A stretch of 64,000 nucleotides of DNA from Dendrophyllia cribrosa (Eukaryota > Cnidaria > Anthozoa > Scleractinia > Dendrophylliidae), in NCBI GenBank assembly GCA_024195265.1, contig JAJLRJ010000003.1, positions 31,649,643 to 31,713,642 on the forward strand, written 5' to 3'. Under the pieces are notes generated by a model, which saw only the letters and a list, made by a program, of their open reading frames with translations, searched no databases and had not been told where the DNA came from. The translations under genes and the position numbers were made by a program. This document shows, piece by piece, positions 17,000-27,499 of this stretch. Position 1 is the first letter of the stretch; each line of letters begins with the position of its first letter.

Positions 17000-18738
17000 G
17001 TAAGTGGGTAGCCTGTGCAGCAACTGCTTCACAGGCTTGTAAAAACGTCAAAATCGCACATGAGCCACAGGTGGCCCATTCAGCCGGAGATTCACTCAGT
17101 TTCGGTAGCATAAAGCGAGTAGTTACTCCCCCTGGATGGGATACTAGTCCATCGCAGGGTTTCCCTCATCAGCATTTTGTCGCCGGTACCCATTTATACA
17201 CCTGGGTGGAGAGAGACAATGTGGAGTAAAGATTACTAAAAATTAGTAAAACAAAACAATTCGTTTGCAACCACATAATTTCATACACGACTATCTATTC
17301 TCAGAGTTTTTTAGCTCACACATTTTAAGCAGTTCAATTGGATTTCCACTTGTCGAGGCTCTTCGAAACTTCAACCATCTCGTGAGTTGCACACGAATTT
17401 TGTTGCCCGCTTGGCACAGTCTGCGTGGATCTACTGCAACTTCCAGAAGCCTTTGCTCGTACGACATCATAATGCCAACGTCCAATAGCCCGTATGCATG
17501 TTTACGTCAGACTAGCTAATTTCACCCCCAAGCCTCGATTTCGAAGTGTAAACCTGTGACAATCTGATCAATGTATTCTCGAAGGAGCAAAGTCGGAAAG
17601 AATACCCACTCAAAAACAACGTGAACTTGTCAAAGCTTTGCAAGGAATTTCGTACAAACGAGCCGGTGAAGTCATCATTCCGATAAGGCCAATTGATGAG
17701 ATAAAATATCACCCGAGAAGCCCTACGTAGTCGATAATAGTTGTAACATATAATAAAGATGGATAGCTTAACAAGTAAAATATAGTACCGGATCAAACTA
17801 GTCAACTATAAAACTACGTATTTCGATTAAAAGACAGCGATAGTAATAAAATTCCCTTTTTAGTACATTCCAGTCTCATTGACGGCAGTCTTTGATAGTT
17901 GCTCTGCCTTGTCATTCTACATATTAGTTCCCTCAGTAGGCTTGAAATAATTTATTAAAAATTGTGATCAGCACTTGTACATTTTTTAACTAACGTTAAG
18001 ACATTCTTCTGGCGCCTACATTCTAGTGTTCCGTATCCTAGATATTCTAGCGCTTCACTGCTGTCCATCCGCAAACGATGTGTCTGTATTGACACTCCCG
18101 TTACAGTTCGATACAACATCACAGTAGTCAAGAATAGGACTGAATAATAACAGTCCTATATATTCTAGCGCTGCATTACTGCTTTCCATACTTATTTAAC
18201 GATGTGTGCTGCGCTCCTCTGTAACTTCTCTAACTTATCTGTATTGACACTCCCACTGCAGTTCTATACAGCATCACAGTAATCAAGAATAGGGACAATG
18301 AACGAGTTGTAGATGGTACTAGCTGTGTGCATACTGATGTTCTTCCTAATTCGGCCGAGCATACCTATTGTCTTGCCAGCTTACCGCTGTATTTTGTGTT
18401 TAGGAAGGATTTGCTATCACTGTGACTCTCGTTACGGGGATTGTCCAGAGAATTCAGTTAACGGCACGACAAAGACAACCTGCGCCGAAGGAAACGACTT
18501 TTGCGAGGTGGTCAAGGATGGAAGGCACGCTGGCGGGCCCCGGTTCATTCGAGACTGCGTTAGTGAATGTGACAAGGAATACGTGAACTGGAGCAAGGAT
18601 GACGAAGAATATTGCCATATGTGTTGTGACGAAGATGCCTGTAATGTCGGTCGCTGTGGGGCGTCTGCTTTTCCACTAGCACGATTGCTTTCTGTCTTCA
18701 GTGTTATCATTACTTTTGGAATGATTGTTTTTGCTTAG
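16927..18738 (+). CDS. Ly6/uPAR three-finger protein, secreted or GPI-anchored
   Basis: Two coding exons, 16927-16999 and 18404-18738, join in phase 1 to give about 135 residues. The first exon is a signal peptide (MERCTGRAFLIVIFLLAFLL, then SLVSG). The mature part begins RICYHC and carries cysteines in GDC, TTC, DFC, RDC, SEC, EYC and HMCC, closing CCDEDACN, the hallmark end of the LU three-finger fold. Two further Cys/Gly residues precede a hydrophobic C-terminal tail (LARLLSVFSVIITFGMIVFA) without a basic end, which fits a GPI-attachment signal. Such proteins act at the cell surface as receptors, ligands or channel modulators; the partner is unknown. A T-rich tract and CAG just before the ATG suggest a 5'UTR intron. 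Confidence 0.85.
17521..18045. other. Intron of the Ly6-like gene, no gene seen
   Basis: AT-rich sequence with no recognisable coding or repeat structure. Confidence 0.4.
18046..18395 (-). pseudogene. LINE reverse-transcriptase C-terminal fragment, partly duplicated
   Basis: The minus strand reads TIYNSFIVPILDYCDAV, a stop, then TDKLEKLQRSAAHIVK: the thumb-side end of a CR1/RTE-like LINE reverse transcriptase. A shorter copy (18046-18145) and a longer one (18150-18395) lie in tandem. They end only a few bases before the acceptor of the second Ly6 exon. Confidence 0.65.
18404..18738 (+). CDS. Ly6-like gene, exon with the three-finger domain and C-terminal tail
   Basis: The acceptor is TTGTGTTTAG at 18394-18403. 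The first two bases complete the Gly codon from the signal exon. Stop TAG at 18736-18738. The open frame extends further left, but that part reads antisense to a LINE and is not coding. Confidence 0.85.
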
Positions 18739-18774
18739 ATACAAAGATTATAAGTTACGCTTTAAAATTAACTA

Positions 18775-18865
18775 CAGTCAAACCTCTATGAAGCGGTCAC
18801 CCTCATGAAATTGCCATGTGACCGCTTTATAGAAGATGACCGCTAAATAAAGGTGTTTTAAAATG
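18775..18865. repeat. GACCGCTTTATAGA repeat (MITE-like)
   Basis: ACCTCTATGAAGCGGTCA is echoed by TGACCGCTTTATAGAAG and GACCGCTAAATAAAGG. It lies just past the Ly6 stop and also supplies the first downstream AATAAA (18846-18851). Confidence 0.5.
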
Positions 18866-19214
18866 TAGCATGTCATATGGCAAAGATTGAACTAGAATGC
18901 GATATTGCTCACATGATTTATGTATCTTATACTGAGGGTCTCCCAGGGGTTTGAGGGAACAAGGGAACATGGCCAATTTCAAGGGGAACAGAGAAAAAAA
19001 ATCTTAGGGAGCACGGGAACCTTGAAACAGTTTTGCGGATCACGGGAACAAACATTGTCAACATTGTGAAGGGGAATCTGACAAAAAACAATTGAAATAA
19101 AAGAGGTAATATATATAGTTAGGCTTGGCCTAACAGCGTTGCCTCCTGAAGACCCTCTGAACAAGCTCAGCTAAGATGAAACTTAACTTAGGTGAAAGGT
19201 CGGAATTAAGATTG

Positions 19215-19530
19215 ACGACCGGGCTATTTTTCAATTTTAGCAATTCTCAAAAACAGTAAGCTTAAGCTTGTTACCCGACCGTCCAGTCATGTCCAATATA
19301 CACCAACTGATTCGGGTCGTCACCCTTTTGAGACGACCCGTCTTACCGGAAGTCGGGTCGTGAAGTTCGAAACGGAAGTTAACTACACTTACCGGAAGTC
19401 AGCATTGCAGATGGAGTGGGGGTGAAATAAGTTGACGGATTGTGACGACCCGACCAGGTCGTGACGACTCGTCGCAACAACACTCGACCCGTCTCACGGA
19501 AAAGTCAGTTCGTGAGAGACTGAAAAAATA
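19215..19530 (-). repeat. Inverted single unit of the GGGTCGTCACGACC satellite family with flank
   Basis: Reverse complement of one 135-bp unit of the 27500-28340 array (TCTCTCACGAACTGACTTT to CGACCTGGTCGGGTCGTCAC), plus the flanking ACCGACCGTCCAG-type end and a stretch matched near 60640-60690. Confidence 0.7.
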
Positions 19531-19559
19531 AACAACACGAAACAAACGAGCGTGCTGGG

Positions 19560-19865
19560 ACAAACAAGACAAATATGCATGTTTACCTCGTTCTAAAAGT
19601 GTGAGGCCACAAACACGCTTTTCCACAGGAAAGCAGGCGAAAACGTGACGCCGAACGAATAAACAAGCGCGCCAAAGTGGACCGAAAGTGTGGTTGCGTA
19701 AGACAACAACACAACATGAACCTTCCTCGTTCTTAAAGCGTGTGCACGAGAAAGGAAATATATTTAATAAGCGTGTGCTTCCACAGGGAAGCAGGCGAAA
19801 ACGTGACGCCGATCGAATAAACGAGCGTGCGCGGCCAAAGTGGACCGAAAGTGTGCCTCCCGCTT
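19560..19865. repeat. Tandem duplication, about 160 bp
   Basis: AGCAGGCGAAAACGTGACGC followed by CAAAGTGGACCGAAAGTGTG occurs at about 19632-19692 and again at 19791-19856, each preceded by a CCTCGTTCT and a CCACAGG block. Fusing these into a gene is not supported. Confidence 0.7.
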
Positions 19866-19924
19866 TCGGTCACGTGATAGAGTTGTGTTGTGAGTTCGGG
19901 GTGACCCGAAAAAACTGACCCCCG

Positions 19925-20020
19925 GTCTGTGGACCCCCTGTACGGACCGGGTCCACGGACTGCTTACGGACCGGTCCACGGACCACCTCTACGGACCCCC
20001 TCTACGGACCACCCCCCAAA
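19925..20020. repeat. ACGGACC minisatellite
   Basis: Repeated TCTACGGACCACC and GGTCCACGGAC words with a period of roughly 14-17 bases. Confidence 0.6.
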
Positions 20021-20222
20021 GAGACATAACAATTATAAATAAGCTGAAAGTGTTGACTTACCGGTTGTTAGGATAGTTCACTCGTGTCGGCGACCGTTAT
20101 GCTTCGTAGATTTAACTAGATTTAACAGACTATTCGAGGTCAAACTTGGGCGCAAATTCATTACACATTGCCATTTCCTTCGCCGTGGCAATGTATTGAG
20201 GAAGACCGGAGTGCCTTGAAAA

Positions 20223-21362
20223 TGACCGATAACTATTTTCTATTTGTGATTTCTTTCCCTCCGCCATTTTTTTCGGCCCAATCTCTCGCGGGTTTATGAA
20301 CTCGTCCCACAAATTAGAGTACCGAATTGGTCAGCGGAATTACAAATAACACTTTAGGTAATCACCTCCCTTTGCCTGAACATTATTTTTGTGTTTAAAA
20401 CAAATGTATTATGTGATGAGGAAAAGTGAATCCCATACGCATGTTATTTTATTTGAAGTGTCCGTAGATGCCACTTCATACTCTTCAGTTATTTGTAATT
20501 GTTCTGATAAAATTCTTTATGCCCCATTGCCTTTTTTTCATTCATTGCCTTGGTTGCGCTCTGTTTTCTGGGAAGAGAGATGACATTACACCTTTTGGCA
20601 TATTTTGGCCACACACGTGGCCATTTATTGTAAGCAATAATTATGACAAAATGACATAACAGTAACTCTAAATGAAACTGTTCCCAGCAAAGGTGAGGGG
20701 ATACCCACGCATGCACATGTAATGTAAATTAGAAGGGAAACTGGGGGGGGGGGGGGGGGGGGGGGGAGGGGTGGGACATCAAGAAATTCCCTTGAATGAT
20801 GGACGTAGCTCAGTACTCAGTTGGATGTTCTAGGCCAAAGAGGACCAAATGAACCTGATCCGCGCCTTAATATAGTGTGACTAGTAAGGGTAACTCCTTA
20901 CGACCACCTGACCGGAAGCCGCAGAACAGATTTACTGCTACAGTGCATAAAATCATTTATTTGTTAAATACATATCCTTTGTTTAGTTTCAGGGGGTGGG
21001 GGTGGGGAGGGGGTGGGGCTGGTGATAGGTGCGGTGGGGGAAGTACTTTCAAAGTATCTTGCACATGCACCATCTTCCCTCTCCTCTAACAAAGGTACTT
21101 CACTTCGCATACAGGATAAAGCAGAAAATATAAACTGTATGTAAAACACAACTTCTAACTGATATAAAGCAGTCATTCTTTTCAATGATATTTTTGTGAC
21201 AATGATATTTTTGTTAGCTTTGAAAATATGGCCCAAACAACAAAAGAATAAAAGTTAGAGAGCGAGGTGTTGTGAAGCCTGGGACGAGTTCATAAACCCG
21301 CGAGAGATTAGGCCGAAAAAAATGGCGGAGGGAAAAAAAGCACAAATAGAAAATTATCGGAC
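20223..21362. mobile_element. TIR element with about 90-bp arms
   Basis: The left arm (GACCGATAACTATTTTC to ATGAACTCGTCCCA) is the inverse of the right arm (TGGGACGAGTTCATAAACCC to AAAATTATCGG). The arms contain CCGCCATTTTTTTCGG. The interior holds a 24-base poly-G run and a GGTGGGG-rich segment near 20990-21040, but no recognised ORF. Confidence 0.65.
20743..20766. repeat. Poly-G run
   Basis: Twenty-four consecutive G inside the TIR element at 20223-21362; likely to be length-polymorphic. Confidence 0.8.
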
Positions 21363-22039
21363 CAAATGTTTGCACGCTGATCAACAGTACACTTTTATAA
21401 CAGGAAACGATCGAGAGAAGACAATGAAAGCTTTTACTCTTCGTGTGTGAGGCATGTTGTTTAGTTACTATGTTCACCAGTTGCAGTCGTTTGGATGTCT
21501 ATACATTGTTCATTTATATACTTGTGAATTTTTGAGCAACAATTTTATCCTTGCGTATTGTTTATTCGCTTTCGTTTGAATCGTTTGACTGAACCTTCGT
21601 TATTTCAATTTTAGGATTTTGTTCATATTATGTTCAGTTCGAAAATTATAAGTTGTCAGGATCTTTTGTACCTCTATTTATTGAGTTACAAACGGCAGGC
21701 ATAACATAAACAGCAAAATTGAAGCACTTTTCACGGCCAAAGAGATTTCTAACATCTCTATTCGGTTGACGATAAGCCTGGGATGTTTTATCTGTTTTAT
21801 TCCGGGTCCTGCTATAATCACAGAGAATTTTTTACGTCTTTTATATATATCTTGCAATACAGATTCCTATTTTCAACAAGAGGTTATGGAACATGGAACA
21901 TAATTTATTTCACAGCGACAGCTGAAACAACAACCGTCGCGCACAGCACGAGCCTTGCCACTGTACAGAAAACAAGGCAACATTACAAATACTGTCCACC
22001 CCTCCTTAGGATTATAATTGTCCACGAGACACGTGACCA

Positions 22040-22110
22040 GCCTGAGCCAGGGTCTCTCTCTCTCTCTCTCTCGCTCCAGGGGGAGGGAAGAAGAGAGACC
22101 CTGGGAACGA
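22040..22110. repeat. CT microsatellite with inverted CAGGGTCTCTCT arms
   Basis: CAGGGTCTCTCTCTC is mirrored by AGAAGAGAGACCCTGG, so the CT repeat forms part of a hairpin. Confidence 0.6.
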
Positions 22111-22235
22111 GGTTGACTCACCGAGAGCTACTGCACATGTACAGTGCATGCTCTATAAGCAAAACTGCTGACTGCTGGCTCACTCTCCCCAGGTTCACTC
22201 GCCCAAGTCACGTTTCAAAGCATTATGGCGGATAG

Positions 22236-24540
22236 CCATTCTCCCTCAAATCTTTCACATCCCGTTAAAAAAAGGAACTAGGAATTGCTTAAACAAGTCC
22301 AAGAATAAATTGAAGAGATATTCTTCTTGTAAAGGTTTGGATTAAATGGATTTTTACTGTAAAATTGAAGTACACTGACTAGATTATTGTAACAGGATCA
22401 GAACAAATCAAAAAATTATACAAGATTGTTGACTGCATGTTTATATCATATATGTAAGCTAGAGCTAGCTGGCTATAAATCAGGCTAAATGTCTTCTGAT
22501 TATGTTTGAGCTTAGCAAAAGGTTGACTGCATTTCTGAAATTAGAATTAAGCTATTGATAAAGAAACTGCTATCCTAATAATTATGGAAACTCAGTGAAA
22601 CCCTGAATCAGAAAAGTAAGAAACTTGTCAATATCATTTGTCTAGACATGAGGCACCATGCAACAAACTTACAATTTTTTGCTTTACAAGTGGTGAGTTC
22701 TTGTGTTCTACTTTTAGTTTTAAATTTGAAATTAATCTCTAACAAAGATACATTTTACTGTTCCAATGTACATGTAGTATAAACTAATAGCATTTTCAGA
22801 TCGGATGCACATTAATAAAACAGTCAGACTCAGTGTATTAAAAAGTCACTTAATTATTAATATTTGATTTTCCAGCTACCTCCTATTAAAGTGGACACTG
22901 TGCTTTGTTTCGAATCTTAATTTTTCTTTTTGCAAGCACAATGTTATTAATTGCCTTGGTATGTTTATTTGAAAGTAATTAATTTTATGTGTAAACAGGC
23001 ATGAAAATTTAAAGAGCAAAGATGTGTTGCTGGGCTGTTGCCAAGTCAGCTTGCCGTTGGCAGCTGCACATATTCTGGTTCTTCAATCAACGAGTGTGAT
23101 GATCAGACTGAACAGATCATGCATCAACTCAAGACACTTCAGGTTCCATTAGAGCGAGTAAACATATTAGTCATCCTTTCAGTCCCAAGAATGCTTGATT
23201 ATTTTTGAAGCAGCAGGTAATGAACATCATTATAAAACAATCAGTTAGTTATTACTTAAATCGATCAAAACTGAATCAAAATTAATGAAAAAATGATCAA
23301 AACAATTATACACATAAATTAAAGGAAAGGATTTGTAAGTTAAGAGAATTGCTTGTTATACTTCTACATTCAAAGAATAATTCAAGCTTCAGGAAATGGA
23401 TGGATGTACAGTATTGCTTCGAGCATAAACAATCATGTGAAAACATACGACCTTTCCATTTTGGTATAAAACATGCCATGATTGTTAAAAAAATATGTGT
23501 GACTTAGCCTGTTTATAATATGAGGTCTTTTGCATTCAAAGTGAGTTATTACTTAAATTTGAAAGAAAAGAAGACAGAAAGGTGGCTTAATGGATAAACA
23601 CTTTCAGTGCAGAAACATTACTTCAACTCATTGCAAAGCATGCCTGTTTGCCAAACTCATTTCTGATCTAGATCGAGTCAGGTGAGATTGTAGGTTCACC
23701 TAATGCATTAATTAGGGGCAGTATGCAGCTCTCACAAGTTCTTCTCTGATTTTCTGAGAAAACAATAGAACAAACAACACAACAATGAACCATAGCCCTG
23801 AAAACAATAGAGCTGCGTGATACCCAGGTCCAATGAAATTGGAGGTTGTTAAGAGCTGCGTGCAGGTATTCTGATAAATTATGTCACAGTCACACCACAC
23901 CACACTAAAAAACCTATGTCACAGTCATGTTTTCATGTCACACGTTTTTGCTTATAGATGCAACAAACAGCATGTTGTCTTTTCTTCACTACAAAATGTG
24001 TTGTGAATCGTCTCAGTGTAATTCATCTTCTGGAAAATTTTCTTGTCAGTACCTGAAATCATGATCTTCATAAATTTATTCATGAAATAAATTTGACACT
24101 AAAAACCAATAAAAAGGTACTTGAATTTTACCATAAACTTTCCTCATATTTAATTGACTTAAACATAGCTGTATTATGCTCATAACTTGTTATATGTATG
24201 ACTGATATACATGTATTCAGTTAATTGACAAGAATGTGTTATTGTTGGCTTTCGTCCTGCATTGCAACCATGTAGCAGTTAAGGATATAATCCTGTTGCA
24301 GGCCAGAAATTTGGGATTTCTGTAAAACCCTAAAAATCAGAATCTTTTAATATTATTTATCACTTACTAATTAATATTATATATAATTTTTAGGTGCAAT
24401 TGCAGGCAAAGTCCAAAATAATTCATTCCAATAATTACCGTAATCTTTTTGTGAAAGCCTTGAAAGCTTTAGTATAATAGTTTAATTCTAAGCTTTTGGT
24501 ACTTTCTAGAATTTCCGGGTGTATGTGTACTGTAAATATG
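22236..24540. other. Long AT-rich intergenic stretch, no gene seen
   Basis: No domain, splice-bounded exon or clear repeat is recognisable. Short open frames are consistent with chance. Confidence 0.4.
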
Positions 24541-24544
24541 TAAT

Positions 24545-25410
24545 AATATAGTAGGAATGCCTGGAAAGGTGGGAATCATTCTATGCTTTCCTGACCTTTT
24601 GCAAATCAGGAAAAGCTGGGAAAGGACAGAATATTTATTCCTGGCTTTCCAGGCTTTAATTGGTGCTTTACTGGAAAGCTGGGTGTCATTCTGCACTTTC
24701 CTAGCTTTTTTGCATATAGGGAAAAGCCAGGAAAGTGTGGTCATTCTGGCTTTCTGGGCTTTCCAGGAAATATCCAAGGAATCCTGGTACATGTAAGCGC
24801 TGAAAGCCTGAGGACGGTCCACGCTTTCCTGGTTATTTTGCACATGCGGAAAAGCCAGGAAAGCACGGACCGTCCTGGCTTTCCACGCTTTCGAGGATTC
24901 CTTGGTTTCCTGGAAAGTGCGGAAAGCCAGGACGGTCCGCGCTTTCCTGTCTTTTCCCTATGTGCCCTTTCCAGGATTCCTTGGTTTCCTGGAAAGCATG
25001 GATCCGCGCTTTCCTGGCTTTTTTGCACATAGGGATTTTCGAGGAAAGCGCGGACCGTCCTGGCTTTCCGCGCTTTCAAGGATTCCTTGGTTTCCTGGAA
25101 AGTGCGGAAAGCCAGGACGATCCGCGCTTTCCTGGCTTTTCCCTATGTGTACTTTTCCCTATGTGCCCTTTCCAGGATTCCTTGGTTTCCTGGAAAGCAC
25201 GGATCCGCGCTTTCCTGGCTTTTTTGCACATAAGGAATTTCCAGAAAAGCGCAGACTGTCCTGGCTTTCCGCGCTTTACAGGAAACCGAGGTATCCTGGA
25301 AAGCGCAGAAAGCCAGGATGGTCCGCGCTTTCCTGGAAATTCCTTATGTGCAAAAAAGCCAGGAAAGCGCGGAATTTTTCCGCGGAATTCCAGGCTTTCT
25401 TTTGCATGGG
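24545..25410. repeat. Array of overlapping hairpins, TTTCCTGGCTTTCC / GGAAAGCCAGGAAAG
   Basis: Dozens of CCTGGCTTT and AAAGCCAGG words alternate on both strands. Compound units run GCACATAGGGA, GGAAAGCGCGGACCGTCC, TGGCTTTCCGCGCTTT, GATTCCTTGGTTTCCTGGAA. Several segments are near-exact inverted copies. Open frames appear on both strands because stops are excluded by the repeat. Confidence 0.8.
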
Positions 25411-25419
25411 TATATAGGT

Positions 25420-25890
25420 GCAGAAACTCACATTTTGTATATACTTTTTGTATACAAAAAAATGCCATTGATAGCAATTACGACTTTTTGGGTGTATACT
25501 GTTTGTATATGTTGTAATTAATTTTTTATTTCAGGTAATTTTTGTTTTTCCTTTGTTTCAAATTCATTAGCATATATTACCATACCCAAAAACAATGGAA
25601 AAATAAAAATTACCTGAGATAAAAAATTAACTACAACATATACAACAAATGCCATAAGGAATACATGTAGTTTTGGGTGTATACCTTTTGTATACAACAA
25701 ATGCCGTAAGGCTAATGGATAGCTTTGGGTGTATACTTTTTGTATAGTTGGAATTTTCATGGTATACAAATAGTATACATCAGTTACAATGCTCATAGGT
25801 TCCATTTGCAACAAGTATACAAAAAGTATACTCAAAACTAAATAGCTGGTTCAAGTGTAGAGTTGGTGTATACTTATGGTATACAAAAAG
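25420..25890. repeat. GTATAC-rich palindrome block
   Basis: TGGGTGTATACTTTTTGTAT and its inverse recur about eight times, often as GTATACAAAAAGTATAC. A GTATATGTTGT fold-back MITE (25507-25645) is embedded. Confidence 0.75.
25507..25645. mobile_element. GTATATGTTGT fold-back MITE, copy 2
   Basis: GTATATGTTGTAATTAATTT at the left is mirrored by AAATTAACTACAACATATAC at the right, with a CCTTTGTTTCAAATTCATTA-type centre like that of the 12226 copy. Confidence 0.7.
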
Positions 25891-26072
25891 TATACTTATA
25901 ATATTCATTAATAATTCATAAGGTTTCTGTCCAATCTCTGCGCAGCATTAAGTTCACGTGAACATACTTGTATACCCGATAATAATCCCAAGTAGTTGAA
26001 AGCACGGGGAGGGTTTGAATAGTCAGCAGGGAAATGTTGGGGTTGATGAATTAATACAATAAATAATGACCT

Positions 26073-26185
26073 TAATTAGTATTCTGTATATATACAGAAT
26101 ACTAATAGATCTATTAGTATTCTGTACATACAGAATACTAAAAGATCTATTAGTATTCTGTATAAACAGAATACTAATAGACTTT
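26073..26185. repeat. Triplicated palindrome ATTAGTATTCTGTA
   Basis: TTAGTATTCTGTATATATAC, AGAATACTAATAGATC and repeats: three hairpins in series separated by AGATCT, each also inverse to its neighbours. Confidence 0.8.
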
Positions 26186-26274
26186 TCTGTATGAACGATG
26201 CAGAACAGCTCGCAATTAAAATCCACATTTAATTTTTTGACTGAACTGCTTTATTGTTACAAATGTATCTTACT

Positions 26275-26778
26275 TTACTTGAAATTGAAATTAATAGTGC
26301 AGTTGTTAAAAACTGCATTGCTTGCAACATTCTTTACAATATTCATTGGCAAACTCCTTGATGACGATGGCAAAGTAATGTTAGCTAGAACGTCATCTGG
26401 AATATCAAAATTACTTGATGACGATGACAAAGTAATGTTAGCTAGAACGTCATCTGGAATATCAAAATTACTTGATGACGATGGCAAAGTAATGTTAGCT
26501 AGAACGTCATCTGGAATATCAAAGTCAAAATTACTTGATGACGATGGCAAAATAATCTTAGCTAGAACGTCATCCGGAATCTCACTTTCAAAACTTGCGT
26601 TATCTGGAACAGCATCAAAACCCCAATTACATTCAAATACTGGAAAGTCAAAATCTCTCCAAATTTTCACCTTTTCTTTTTCGTCCTTCATATGACGAGC
26701 CATGCTTGTTACGACTCCTCTGGCTGAGCAGCTATACCGAAGTGAATATTCAAATTTGTCTCGATTTTTCGCCCACAA
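26275..26778 (-). CDS. Hypothetical ORF with 19-residue tandem repeats
   Basis: A 167-codon frame opening MWAKNRDKFEYSLRYS. A charged N-terminal third is followed by four units of NFDIPDDVLANITLPSSSS (the outer units diverge: KIILPSSSSNFDF, SSSRSLPMN). The repeat is 57 bp, a multiple of three, so it keeps both strands open. On this strand the unit is acidic-hydrophobic, which is more protein-like than the plus frame. I do not recognise the family; it may be a real repeat protein or an accident of a minisatellite. Confidence 0.3.
   Translation of the reverse strand: MWAKNRDKFEYSLRYSCSARGVVTSMARHMKDEKEKVKIWRDFDFPVFECNWGFDAVPDNASFESEIPDDVLAKIILPSSSSNFDFDIPDDVLANITLPSSSSNFDIPDDVLANITLSSSSSNFDIPDDVLANITLPSSSRSLPMNIVKNVASNAVFNNCTINFNFK
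26355..26595. repeat. 57-bp tandem repeat, about four units
   Basis: Units run TTACTTGATGACGATGGCAA to ACGTCATCTGGAATATCAAA. One unit carries a 6-bp insertion (TCAAAG) that also keeps the frame. Confidence 0.85.
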
Positions 26779-26786
26779 AACACTAT

Positions 26787-26975
26787 TGTTTAAAAAAGAA
26801 AAGGTTATTCAGGAACAGAGTGTTACATAACCTTATCCACGTTGGTGTTGTTTAAAAAAACAAAAGCTTGATCACTAACAGTGTGTTACATAACCAAATC
26901 CACGTTGGTGTTGTTTAAAAAAGAAAAAGCTTGTTCATTAACAGTGTGTTACATAACCTTATCCACGTCGGTTTT
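26787..26975. repeat. Tandem repeat of about 62-70 bp, three units
   Basis: GTTGGTGTTGTTTAAAAAA, AGCTTGATCACTAACAG and TGTGTTACATAACC recur three times with small changes, immediately upstream of the minus-strand repeat ORF. Confidence 0.75.
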
Positions 26976-27014
26976 CAGAAACAATAGAAAATGTTTGCAT
27001 AACAATGGAGTGTA

Positions 27015-27140
27015 AAATATCATAAGTACTTTACAATATTCGTGGCAATGTTGTATCGGATTCACAATCTCTCGCCTTCGGCTCGAGATTGTAAATCCGA
27101 TACAACATCGCCACTCATATTGTAAATAGTACTTATGACA
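27015..27140. repeat. Palindrome with CTCGCCTTCGGCTCGAG loop
   Basis: ATAAGTACTTTACAATATTC and TTGTATCGGATTCACAATCT are mirrored on the right. The loop style resembles the palindrome at 52924-52996. Confidence 0.65.
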
Positions 27141-27499
27141 CATTTGATTTGGTAAGGTATATACTCTCATCCAATATTTATTGGAATCTAGTAATTTTGT
27201 TAAGTATACTATTAATTATGGTATTTCAGAAAATAGACTTTCAAGAAATAAGCTTTACAATTTTGTGTTATCTATTGTCCTTTTGATTACAAGTTTGTTT
27301 ATTTTCTTGAATCAACAAACATTAATATTACTTTTACATCTCACTGACATTTCCAGTTTTTGTGTTTTGTCAATTGTAAGTAAAATTTTACCTTAAAATA
27401 AACATGCTGTAATAATCCATTTCTGAGTGCTTTTTTTTTTTGCAAATATCAGTAATGTTGTTATTTATTAGATCCATGCTAGCGTGATATTGGTCTATT

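Noticed and set aside
18313..18403. N-terminal extension of the Ly6 exon (VLAVCILMFFLIRPSIPIV) as an alternative signal peptide
   Set aside because: It is antisense to a LINE reverse transcriptase. A proper signal-peptide exon with matching phase lies at 16927.
24902..25517. Overlapping open frames on both strands (FPGFLGFLES, ARKARIRAFQETKES and similar)
   Set aside because: They come from the CCTGGCTTTCC hairpin array, which excludes stops in several frames at once; no domain.
26198..26695. Plus-strand frame with KLLDDDGKVMLARTSSGIS repeats
   Set aside because: Same 57-bp repeat read the other way. The minus-strand reading is at least as protein-like, and neither is proven.
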